Positions 34,265 through 42,440 of a stretch of DNA of 64,000 nucleotides are shown here, one piece after another. Position numbers and translations under genes: made by a program. The number at the start of each line of letters is the position of its first letter. Position 1 is the first letter of the stretch. The notes under the pieces are model-generated. The model made no database searches, had not been told where the DNA came from, and was given only the letters and a program-made list of their open reading frames with translations. The stretch spans positions 1 through 64,000 of the forward strand of contig CAYSGH010000009.1 in NCBI GenBank assembly GCA_964430505.1. The letters run 5' to 3'. The stretch is from UBA6176 sp032119375. GTDB lineage: Bacteria; Verrucomicrobiota; Verrucomicrobiia; Limisphaerales; UBA9464.

Positions 34265-37200
34265 ATGACGGATCCCGACCCATTCACCACCCCGGCCCCC
34301 CGCATCATGGACACGAGCGCGCCCAGGCCGGATGGGTTGTTCCCGGAATCCTTCCTGCACGCGCTTCGCGCGGCTCCCAAACGGGGCGACGTGCTCGCGC
34401 TGGACCACGTCACGTCGGCCGCTTGGGGACACCTCGTTGCCCTGCTCTCCAAAGCCCGGCCCGGGGCCACCATCCTCGCCGTCGTGGAGGGCGTGAAGGC
34501 CCAGGAGGCCGTGCACGCCGACGCCTCGACATGGGTCGTGCCGGGACCAACCCCGTGGTTCTTTCCGGCCTGGGAAGTCCTCCCACACGAGCGAAAGCTA
34601 CCCCATGCCGACGTGATCTCGGAGCGGCTGGGAACGTTGCTGGCCTTGCTGGGCGAGCACCGCGAGGACGGCCCCGCCCGGCTGATCGTGGCCACGGCGG
34701 CGGCGCTGATGCAGCGGACGTTCCCGGTCGAGGCGTTGCGCTCCCGGCTGAGGCGCGTGCGCAAGGGCGACCGTTGCAACCCGCTCGACCTCATCGAGTG
34801 GCTCGAAGAGCAGGGGTTCGAGCCCGAGACGCAGGTCACGGGCAAGGGCGAGCTGGCGTGGCGTGGTGGTATCGTGGACGTGTGGCCGTTGCCGTCGCCC
34901 TGGCCGGTGCGCATCGAGTTCTTCGGGGACGAGGTCGAGTCGATTCGGGAGTTTGATCCCCAGGCGCAGGTGTCGCGCGAGCCGGTGGAGGAGGTGTCGT
35001 TGGCTCCGGCCGGCGAGCTGGGGTTGTTGCAGCCGCGCGGCGAGGGCCCCGTTCCGGAGTTGGGATCCTTGGTGGACTACCTGCCGGAGGACACGGTGGT
35101 GGTGTGGTGCGACCCCGACGGGCTGCGGATGCAGGCGTTGTCCTATTCCCAACAGGTGCCCGAGGGATCTCCCTTCGTCTTGGCATGGGATGCCGTGGAG
35201 GACGGGGTTCGCGCCCGCGGCCTTGCGCAGGTGCTCGCTTCCGATGTCGTGGAGGCGGACGACGTGGCCGGGACGGGGGGCCTCTCCGGGACAGGGGCCG
35301 GCGCGGCGCCGACGTCCGCGTCCATGCAATGGAAGGGCCTGGACGCCTACCGGCCGCTGGGCGCGACGCTGCCGGAACCCCAGGTGGCGGAGGCCCAGCG
35401 GCGGGAGTTCTTCCTCCAGGTTCACCGTTGGCAGCGGCAACGACAGGAGGTGCACGTGTTCTGCGGGCACGCGGGCGAGCGGCAGCGGTTCCTGGAGTTG
35501 TGGGGCGAGTTTGGGTTGGGCGAGACGCCGCCGCCGGTTCACATCGGCCTGCTGGGCCGGGGCTTCCTCGTGCCGTCGGCCGGGCTCGTGGTGGTGACGG
35601 ACGCCGAGATCTACGGCCGGTACAAGGTCCAGAGGCCGCGCCGGATGAAGTCGCCGCACGCGCAGGCGGTGCGGTCCGTGTTCGAGATCGACTTCAACGA
35701 CTTCGACGAGGGCGACCACGTGGTGCACCTCGAGCACGGGATTGGGGTGTATCGCGGGCTGTCGCGTCTGCCCTCGCCGGTGCGGCGTCGCGGGGAGGAT
35801 CCGGGCCGGGCGGGAGCCGGGGAGGAGTGCCTGGTCATCGAGTACGCGGCATCGACCCCAGGCGCGGAGGCGCCGCGCATCTACGTGCCGCTGGCCGAGG
35901 CCCACCTGGTGAGCAAGTACGTGGGCGCGGGCAAGGCGCGCCCGCAGCTCTCGACGCTCTCGGGGACGCGCTGGGCGAAGGCGAAGGAGCAGGCGCAGCG
36001 GGCGGTCCGGGACCTGGCGTCGCAGTTGCTGGCGGTGCAGGCGGAGCGGGCCTCGGTAACGGGGCATCCCTGCTCGGCGGACACGGCCTGGCAACGCGAG
36101 TTCGAGGCCTCCTTCGAGTACGAGGAGACGCCGGACCAACTCCGTGCCATCGAGGCTGCCAAGGCGGACATGGAATCCCCCAAGCCGATGGACCGGCTCC
36201 TGTGCGGCGACGTGGGCTTTGGGAAGACGGAGGTCGCCATCCGCGCGGCGTTCAAGGCCGTGATGGGTGGCAAGCAGGTGGCCGTGCTTGTTCCCACCAC
36301 GGTCCTGGCCCAGCAGCACTTCAACAACCTGCGCGACCGCATGGCGGAGTATCCCGTGCGCATCGAGCTGCTGTCGCGGTTCCGCACGGCGCGCCAGCAA
36401 CGGGCCGTCATCGAGGCGGCCGCCGCCGGGACCGTGGACATCGTCGTCGGCACCCATCGCATCGTGTCGGCCGACGTCCGATTCAAGGACCTCGGCCTCG
36501 TCATCGTCGATGAGGAGCAGAAGTTCGGCGTGCGCCACAAGGAGCAGTTCAAGCTCCTGCGCCGGACCGTGGACGTGCTGACGCTGAGCGCCACGCCCAT
36601 CCCGCGGACGCTGTACCTGGCGCTGACGGGGGCGCGGGACCTTTCGACGCTGGAGACGCCGCCGCAGGACCGGTTGCCGGTGGAGACGGTGGTGGCCAAC
36701 CATGATGAACGCCTCGTGCGGGACGCCGTGCGACGCGAGCTGAACCGCTCCGGGCAGGTGTACTACCTCCACAACCGGGTCACGACCATCGAGGCGACGG
36801 CCTCGCGGCTGCAGGCCTTGGTCCCGGACGCGCGCATCGTCGTGGGCCATGGCCAGATGGACCCGGACGACCTCGAGCGCGTGATGACCCGGTTCGTGAA
36901 CGGCGAGGCGGACGTGCTGGTGTGCACGACGATCATCGAGAGCGGCCTCGATATCCCGAACGCCAACACCATCATCATCGACCGGGCGGACCGCTTTGGG
37001 CTGAGCGAGCTGTACCAGTTGCGGGGTCGCGTGGGCCGCTACAAGCACCAGGCCTACGCCTACTTCCTCCTGCCCCGGCACGCCCAGCTCCTCACCGAGG
37101 CGCGCAAGCGCATGTCCGCCATCAAGCAGTACTCGGCCCTGGGCTCCGGCTTCAAGATCGCCATGCGCGACCTCGAGATCCGCGGCGCGGGCAACCTCCT

Positions 37201-37864
37201 CGGCTCCGAGCAATCCGGCCACATCACCGCCGTGGGCTTCGACCTCTACTGCCAGTTGCTGGGGCGCACCGTCGCGGCCCTCAAGGGCGAGGTCCCCAAG
37301 GAACGCATCGAGGTCCGCACCCGCATCGACTTCCTGGAGTTCAACGCCAGCGCGCCCACGTCGGACCCGTCGCCCGCCGACGACCCGTCCGCCGTCCGCG
37401 TGACGGGGCCTCGCATTCGGATCGAGGTCCCACGCGACGACGACGTGGCCACCGTGTCATCCCGCAGGCGTCGCGAGGCGTTCGAGGAACCCGGCGGGCC
37501 GGTGACGCGGGAACCCGCGTGCCTGCCGTTGGACTACATTCGCGAGGCGCCCCAGCGCATCGAGCTGCACCGGAAGCTGGCCAATGCCGCCTCCGCCACG
37601 GACCTCGCCTCCCTGCGGCGCGAGCTGCGCGATCGCTTTGGCCCGTTGCCCGCCCCCGTGGAGCGCTTGCTGGAGGTCGCCGACCTCCGTTTGGTGGCGG
37701 CGGCACATGGCGTCTCCTCCATCGAGGTGACGGAAGGCAAGGTGAAGCTCACCCGCCACGGCCAGCTCGTCACGGTGGGCGGCCACTTCCCAAGGCTCAC
37801 CAAGAAGTCCGCGTCCGCCCGGCTCTCCGAGATCCGGCGCCTGATCCAGTCGATGGGCCGCTGA
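34265..37864 (+). CDS. mfd: Transcription-repair coupling factor Mfd
   Basis: 1199 residues. Mfd removes RNA polymerase stalled at DNA damage and recruits UvrA. The domain order is normal: UvrB-like N-terminal module (VVPGPTPWFFPAWEVLPHE, LAWRGGIVDVWPL), the RNA-polymerase-interacting domain (DHVVHLEHGIGVYRGLSRL), the RecG-like motor with Walker A LLCGDVGFGKTEVAIRAAF (near 648), VLVPTTVLAQQHF, DEEQ box VIVDEEQKFGVRHKEQF, LSATPIPRTLYLAL, TIIESGLDIPNANTIII and RGRVGRYKHQAYAYFLL, and the C-terminal TRCF domain (PLDYIREAPQRIELHRKLA). ATG 34265 directly follows an in-frame TTG; ATG 34307 is an alternative. It lies 115 bp downstream of rho on the same strand. Confidence 0.96.
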   Translation: MTDPDPFTTPAPRIMDTSAPRPDGLFPESFLHALRAAPKRGDVLALDHVTSAAWGHLVALLSKARPGATILAVVEGVKAQEAVHADASTWVVPGPTPWFFPAWEVLPHERKLPHADVISERLGTLLALLGEHREDGPARLIVATAAALMQRTFPVEALRSRLRRVRKGDRCNPLDLIEWLEEQGFEPETQVTGKGELAWRGGIVDVWPLPSPWPVRIEFFGDEVESIREFDPQAQVSREPVEEVSLAPAGELGLLQPRGEGPVPELGSLVDYLPEDTVVVWCDPDGLRMQALSYSQQVPEGSPFVLAWDAVEDGVRARGLAQVLASDVVEADDVAGTGGLSGTGAGAAPTSASMQWKGLDAYRPLGATLPEPQVAEAQRREFFLQVHRWQRQRQEVHVFCGHAGERQRFLELWGEFGLGETPPPVHIGLLGRGFLVPSAGLVVVTDAEIYGRYKVQRPRRMKSPHAQAVRSVFEIDFNDFDEGDHVVHLEHGIGVYRGLSRLPSPVRRRGEDPGRAGAGEECLVIEYAASTPGAEAPRIYVPLAEAHLVSKYVGAGKARPQLSTLSGTRWAKAKEQAQRAVRDLASQLLAVQAERASVTGHPCSADTAWQREFEASFEYEETPDQLRAIEAAKADMESPKPMDRLLCGDVGFGKTEVAIRAAFKAVMGGKQVAVLVPTTVLAQQHFNNLRDRMAEYPVRIELLSRFRTARQQRAVIEAAAAGTVDIVVGTHRIVSADVRFKDLGLVIVDEEQKFGVRHKEQFKLLRRTVDVLTLSATPIPRTLYLALTGARDLSTLETPPQDRLPVETVVANHDERLVRDAVRRELNRSGQVYYLHNRVTTIEATASRLQALVPDARIVVGHGQMDPDDLERVMTRFVNGEADVLVCTTIIESGLDIPNANTIIIDRADRFGLSELYQLRGRVGRYKHQAYAYFLLPRHAQLLTEARKRMSAIKQYSALGSGFKIAMRDLEIRGAGNLLGSEQSGHITAVGFDLYCQLLGRTVAALKGEVPKERIEVRTRIDFLEFNASAPTSDPSPADDPSAVRVTGPRIRIEVPRDDDVATVSSRRRREAFEEPGGPVTREPACLPLDYIREAPQRIELHRKLANAASATDLASLRRELRDRFGPLPAPVERLLEVADLRLVAAAHGVSSIEVTEGKVKLTRHGQLVTVGGHFPRLTKKSASARLSEIRRLIQSMGR

Positions 37865-37896
37865 CCTGGCGTGGCCATCGTCGCGTGGGTGACGCG

Positions 37897-39159
37897 TCAG
37901 ATGCCCCAACCGCGGCGATACTCCCGGGACCAGAGCCTCCGTTGCGCCCGTGTTGCCCCGTGCAGGTGGCCCGTGGCCGGGTCCACGTCCACGGCCCCGG
38001 ACGTGCGCCAGGCGATGTTGCCGAGGTGGCACAGGTGCACGCTGCGCGCCCCGTCCGACGCCGGCGCGTTCAACGCCGCGCCGTCGCGAATGGCGTCCAC
38101 GAAGTTGCCGAAGTGGGCCTTGTCATTGTAGCCGCCCTTCACGGACCGCACCTCCCGGCCCGACGCGTCCAGCACGCGGTACGAGCCCGACGCCTCCAGG
38201 GCGAGGAGGCCGCCATCGCCGTAGAACGTGACGAAGCCGGGTGCGTCGCCCTTGCGCGGATGGCAACTGGAATGGTCCCAGAGGATCGCGGCCGTCCCGA
38301 AGTCGAAGTGCGCGGTCAACGTGTCGGGCGTCTCCTGGTCGTCGTCGAAGTGGAGGCGGCCGCCGTTGGCCGTGACCCGCCTGGGGAACTGCACGCCGAG
38401 GCCCCATCGGGCGATGTCCAGGGCATGGGGGCCGTTGTTGGCGAGCTCGCCGCCGCCCCAGTGCCAGCGCCAGTGCCACTGGTAATGCACGACGTTGTCG
38501 AGGTAGGGCCGCGACGGCGCGGGCCCCTGCCAGAGGTTGTAGTCGAGCCACGACGGCACGGGCGCGGGCTTGCCGCGGCCGATGCTGGCGCGGGCGTTGT
38601 CGTAGCGGCAACGGGCGACGCGCACGGGCCCGATGACGCCGGACCGCAGCTCCTCGATGGCCTGGCGCGTGGAGGGCGAGCTGCGTCGTTGGGTCCCGAG
38701 CTGCACCAGTCGGCCGGTCTCGGCCGCGATCGCCGCCAGCCGCATCCCCTCGTGCGCGTTGTGGCTGCCGGGCTTCTCCACGTACACGTGCTTCCCGGCG
38801 CGGCACGCCATCACGGCGGCCACGGCGTGCCAGAAGTTCGGGGCGGCAATGCTGACGGCGTCGATCTCCCGGTCGTCTAGCATCCGCCGGAGGTCGGCCA
38901 CCGAGCCCGGGCGGCGACCGGTCTTGCCAAACACCCGTTGCGCGGCGGCATCGCGACGTCGCTCGTCCACGTCGCACACGCAGGCCACCTCCGCTCCGGG
39001 CACCTCGAGCAGGGCCGTCACGTGGTCCATTCCCCGGCCCAGGCCCATCACGCCGACCCGGACCCGTCGCGACGCGGGTTGCCCGGTGGCCACCGCGGGT
39101 GCGACGCCTGCGGCCAAGGCGGCGGAAAGCAATCCGGTGGCGAAGCGTCGGCGCGACAT
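37897..39159 (-). CDS. Tat-exported Gfo/Idh/MocA-family oxidoreductase
   Basis: 420 residues. ATG 39159 has a GGAGG Shine-Dalgarno 8 nt upstream and gives MSRRRFATGLLSAALAAGVA, a twin-arginine signal; the open frame extends to 39225 but without such support. The Rossmann fold follows (RVRVGVMGLGRGMDHVTALL, EVACVCDVDERRRDAAAQ, VSIAAPNFWHAVAAVMACRA, AGKHVYVEKPGSHNAHEG), then the GFO/IDH C-terminal alpha/beta domain (FPRRVTANGGRLHFDDDQE). These NAD(P)-linked enzymes act on sugars and inositols; exported ones are plentiful in Verrucomicrobia and Planctomycetes. The substrate is unknown. It is isolated: convergent with mfd, divergent from ccoI. Confidence 0.9.
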   Translation of the reverse strand: MSRRRFATGLLSAALAAGVAPAVATGQPASRRVRVGVMGLGRGMDHVTALLEVPGAEVACVCDVDERRRDAAAQRVFGKTGRRPGSVADLRRMLDDREIDAVSIAAPNFWHAVAAVMACRAGKHVYVEKPGSHNAHEGMRLAAIAAETGRLVQLGTQRRSSPSTRQAIEELRSGVIGPVRVARCRYDNARASIGRGKPAPVPSWLDYNLWQGPAPSRPYLDNVVHYQWHWRWHWGGGELANNGPHALDIARWGLGVQFPRRVTANGGRLHFDDDQETPDTLTAHFDFGTAAILWDHSSCHPRKGDAPGFVTFYGDGGLLALEASGSYRVLDASGREVRSVKGGYNDKAHFGNFVDAIRDGAALNAPASDGARSVHLCHLGNIAWRTSGAVDVDPATGHLHGATRAQRRLWSREYRRGWGI

Positions 39160-39714
39160 CTGAGGCCTCCGAGGATCCATGGCGGTGCAGTGCATGGCTG
39201 CATCCAACACCAACCCGGTGCGCATCCGCCAGCCATCAGCTCGTTGCGATCACGATGTTGCCCCAAGGTTTTCGGGGGAGAAACAAGCCGGGACGCGACG
39301 GGGGCGGACGTGGCCGCACGCGAGCCCGAGACGGGCCAATTCCTCCCTGGAAACGCGTTGCCCTCGCCCGCGCCATGAAGCGGCGGGGCCCTTCGCATCG
39401 TGGTCATCCGCGTCCGCATCGTGCGCGGCGCCTTCCACAACGGCGCTGGCCTTTGTTCCGGCGCGGCACGGGAAGAGGCCCTGGCTCCCTGCCGTGACAG
39501 ACGGGTGGACCCGCGATGGCTGGGAGGATCCATGCTCCTGCAACCGCTGACGGGGAATGACGCTCGGGCAGGGCCGGGCGGGCGGCTGGCTTGAGGGTTA
39601 TGGGCCGCCATGGCGAGCCGTGGACCTCGCTGCAAGCTCGGGCCGAGATTGGGCAATGGAGTGCCAGCAGCGGGGCCTTGGCCGAGGGGAAGGTGTTGCC
39701 CGCACGGAACGGGC
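39160..39714. other. Divergent intergenic region upstream of the cbb3 oxidase cluster
   Basis: 555 bp. Open frames exist on both strands but are Arg/Pro/Ser-rich, overlap one another and show no homology I recognise. The region should contain the main cco promoter. I looked for an FNR/Anr box (TTGAT-N4-ATCAA), which would be expected for oxygen control, and did not see a good one. Confidence 0.4.
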
Positions 39715-42249
39715 ATGGAGGCAACGGCGACCAGCACGATGGGATGGATGGGGGCGACGCCCGAGGGCGTGGACTGCTTCCATTGCGGGACTCCCTGCGG
39801 CGGCCGGGCGAGCCAACGGGATGGCAAGGCCTTTTGCTGCCATGGATGCCAGGCCGTGTTCGAGCTGCTCGGCGAGGCGGGGCTTTCGAGATACTACGAG
39901 ATGGGTGATCGGGTCGGGGCGCGGGCCATGGACCCGGTGGACGACGACGCGTATGCCTATCTGGATACGCCGGGGGTGCGGGCCCGTTTGATCGACTTTG
40001 ATGATGGCCAGAATGCCCGGGCGACCTTTCATCTGCCGGCCATCCATTGCGTCGCGTGCGTTTGGCTGCTGGAACACCTGTTCCAGCTCAAGGCCGGCGT
40101 CGGCTCATGCACTGTCCACTTCCCGAGGAAGCAAGTGGTCGTCCAGTTCGACCCTGGCCGTGTCCGGTTGTCCGAGGTGGTGGCGTTGCTGGCGTCGGTG
40201 GGGTACCCGCCGGAGCTGCGGTTGTCGGACATGGAACGCCGCCCGGAGGATCCGGTGGCTCGACGCCTGTGGTTGCAGACGGGGGTGGCGGGCTTTGTGT
40301 TTGGGAACACGATGCTGTTCAGCATCGCGCTGTACCTTGGGCTCGATGCCTTCAGCGGGCCGGGGTTCGAGCGGATGTTTGGCTGGCTGAGCCTGGCGAT
40401 GTCCGTGCCGGTGGTCGCCTTCAGCGCGCGCGACTATTGGGCGGCGTCCTGGCATGCGCTGCGGCGACGGATGGTCACCCTCGACGTGCCGATCGCCGCC
40501 GGCATCGTGGCCATCTGGTGCCAAAGCACATGGGAGGTCGCGGCCGGCCGCGGGCACGGGTACTTCGACAGCCTCGCGGGCCTGTTGTTCTTCCTGAACA
40601 TCGGGCGGGTGTTCCAAAGGAAGACGTTCGACCGCCTGTCCTTTGACCGTGACTACCGGTCGTTCTTCCCGTTGTCCGTGCTGCGGATCCGCCAAGGGGC
40701 CGAGCAACGGGTGGCGTTGGCGGAGGTATCCGTGGGCGACCGACTGGTGATCCGCCACGGGGAGTTGGTCCCCGCCGACTCTCGCCTCGTCGAGGGGCCT
40801 GCCTGGATCGACTACAGCTTTGTGACGGGCGAGGCGGACCCGGTGTCGCGGCTGCCCGGCGAGGTGCTCCATGCGGGCGGCCGTCAACGGGGCGGCCGCA
40901 TCGAGGTGGAGGTCACCAAGCCGGTCAGCCAAGGGTACCTGACGGACCTGTGGAACCAGGACGTTTTCCGGAAGACGAAGGACGACACGTTGGGGACCTG
41001 GACGAACCGATATGGGCGGCGGTTCACGTGGATCGTGCTGGGGATTGCCGTCGGGGCGGCGCTTGCATGGGCACCGTTCGACGCGGCGCGCGGGCTGAAG
41101 GCGTTCGTGTCGGTGTTGATTGTCGCGTGCCCATGCGCCTTGGCCTTGGCGGCTCCCTTTGCGCTGGGTTCGGCCGTCCGCGTCCTGGCGCGCAGCGGCG
41201 TCTTTCTGCGGAACCCCGAGGTGATCGAGGCGTTGGCGCGGGTGGACACGGTGGTCTTTGACAAGACGGGCACGCTGACGGCCGCCGGGGCCGGGGAGTT
41301 GACGTGGCATGGCGCGGCCTTGGAGGCGTCCGAGGCCGGGGCCATCCGCGCGGTGGCGTCGCATTCGACGCATCCATTGTCTCGTCGGGTGGCGACCGGG
41401 CTGGGCGTCGTCGCGGCGAAGGCCGTGACGGGCTTCGAGGAGGTGGAAGGGTGCGGGGTGCGCGGGTGGGTGGACGGGGAAGCATGGTGGCTGGGGTCGG
41501 CGGCATGGGTGGGTTGCGAAGGCGTCGCGGTGCCGGAGTCGTCGAGGCCGGGCAGCCGCGTGGTGGTGGCGCGGGGCGGGGTGTACCGCGGCGAGTTCAC
41601 GGCGGGGGGCGGGTTGCGTGAGGCGATGCCCGGGTTGTTGGCGCGGCTGCGGGGGATGGGGATGCGGCTGGGCTTGCTGAGCGGCGACAATGATCGGGAG
41701 CGGGCGTTGATGGCGCCCTTGTTCCCGGCGGCCGACGACCTGCGCTTTGGGCAGGCGGCGCTGGACAAGATGGGGGCGGTGCAGGCGTTGCAGGCGGATG
41801 GACGCGTGGTGTTGATGGCGGGCGATGGCCTGAACGACGCCGGGGCGTTGCGGCAGGCGGACGTGGGCGTGGCGGTGGTGGAGGACATCGCGTCGTTCTC
41901 GCCCGCCAGCGACGTGATCCTGCCGGGGGCGGAGCTGGGGCGGCTGGCTTCGGTGCTGGCGTATGCCCGAAGGGTGGCCGGGGTGGTGCGGTGGAGCTTC
42001 GGGGTTTCAACGGCGTACAACGTGGTGGGGCTGGCGATTGCGGCGGGCGGATGGTTGTCGCCCGTGGTGTGCGCGGTGCTCATGCCGTTGAGCTCGGCGA
42101 CGGTGGTTCTGGTGGCGTGCGGGCTGGCGGAGCGTGCGGGCCGCAAGGAGGGGCTGGGCAGGACATCGGGTGGCGCGGCGGGTCAAGGGGTGGCGTTGGA
42201 CACCGCCAATCCGGCGCAGCGCCGGGCCATGGAGGGTATGCGTCCATGA
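39715..42249 (+). CDS. ccoI: Cu+-exporting P1B-type ATPase CcoI (FixI), cbb3 oxidase assembly
   Basis: 844 residues. CcoI moves copper across the membrane for the CuB site of cbb3 oxidase. The N-terminus has the CcoI-type Cys block VDCFHCGTPCGGRA...AFCCHGCQAVFELLGE, then a heavy-metal-associated domain with IHCVACVWLLEHLFQL. The ATPase follows: actuator FVTGEADPVSR, membrane metal site IVACPCALALAAPFALGSA (CPC 472-474), VVFDKTGTLTAAGAG (Asp516), HP motif SHSTHPLSRRV, and AGDGLNDAGALRQADVGVAV. The start at 39715 follows GGAACGGGC; 39739 is an alternative. The stop overlaps ccoS (ATGA). Confidence 0.94.
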   Translation: MEATATSTMGWMGATPEGVDCFHCGTPCGGRASQRDGKAFCCHGCQAVFELLGEAGLSRYYEMGDRVGARAMDPVDDDAYAYLDTPGVRARLIDFDDGQNARATFHLPAIHCVACVWLLEHLFQLKAGVGSCTVHFPRKQVVVQFDPGRVRLSEVVALLASVGYPPELRLSDMERRPEDPVARRLWLQTGVAGFVFGNTMLFSIALYLGLDAFSGPGFERMFGWLSLAMSVPVVAFSARDYWAASWHALRRRMVTLDVPIAAGIVAIWCQSTWEVAAGRGHGYFDSLAGLLFFLNIGRVFQRKTFDRLSFDRDYRSFFPLSVLRIRQGAEQRVALAEVSVGDRLVIRHGELVPADSRLVEGPAWIDYSFVTGEADPVSRLPGEVLHAGGRQRGGRIEVEVTKPVSQGYLTDLWNQDVFRKTKDDTLGTWTNRYGRRFTWIVLGIAVGAALAWAPFDAARGLKAFVSVLIVACPCALALAAPFALGSAVRVLARSGVFLRNPEVIEALARVDTVVFDKTGTLTAAGAGELTWHGAALEASEAGAIRAVASHSTHPLSRRVATGLGVVAAKAVTGFEEVEGCGVRGWVDGEAWWLGSAAWVGCEGVAVPESSRPGSRVVVARGGVYRGEFTAGGGLREAMPGLLARLRGMGMRLGLLSGDNDRERALMAPLFPAADDLRFGQAALDKMGAVQALQADGRVVLMAGDGLNDAGALRQADVGVAVVEDIASFSPASDVILPGAELGRLASVLAYARRVAGVVRWSFGVSTAYNVVGLAIAAGGWLSPVVCAVLMPLSSATVVLVACGLAERAGRKEGLGRTSGGAAGQGVALDTANPAQRRAMEGMRP

Positions 42250-42440
42250 GCGTGATCCTGCTCTTGATACCGCTGAGCCTCGTGATGGCGGGGCTGTTCC
42301 TTGGGGCCTTCGTGTGGGCGGTGCGCCGGGGCCAGTACGAGGACACGTGCACGCCCTCGATGCGCATCCTCGTGGACGACGACGCGGCGGCGGGCGGGAC
42401 GATTTCACGAATGAACAAGGGAAGATCGAATGAGAATTGA
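42246..42440 (+). CDS. ccoS: Cbb3-type oxidase assembly protein CcoS
   Basis: A 64-residue protein with one N-terminal membrane helix (MSVILLLIPLSLVMAGLFLG, AFVWAVRRGQYED), the standard CcoS pattern ending in a polar tail (MRILVDDD). CcoS is needed for cofactor insertion into CcoN. Its start overlaps the ccoI stop (ATGA) and its end overlaps the ccoN start by 11 bp, so the three genes are tightly coupled. Confidence 0.9.
   Translation: MSVILLLIPLSLVMAGLFLGAFVWAVRRGQYEDTCTPSMRILVDDDAAAGGTISRMNKGRSNEN

Noticed and set aside
34598..37222. 874-codon minus-strand frame opposite mfd
   Set aside because: His/Arg/Leu-rich shadow of Mfd with no domain.
39179..39550. 123-codon plus-strand frame upstream of ccoI
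   Set aside because: Arg/Pro/Ser-rich, overlaps other frames, no ribosome-binding site or recognisable domain.
39241..39714. FNR/Anr box for oxygen control of the cbb3 locus
   Set aside because: No convincing TTGAT-N4-ATCAA site; only partial matches expected by chance.
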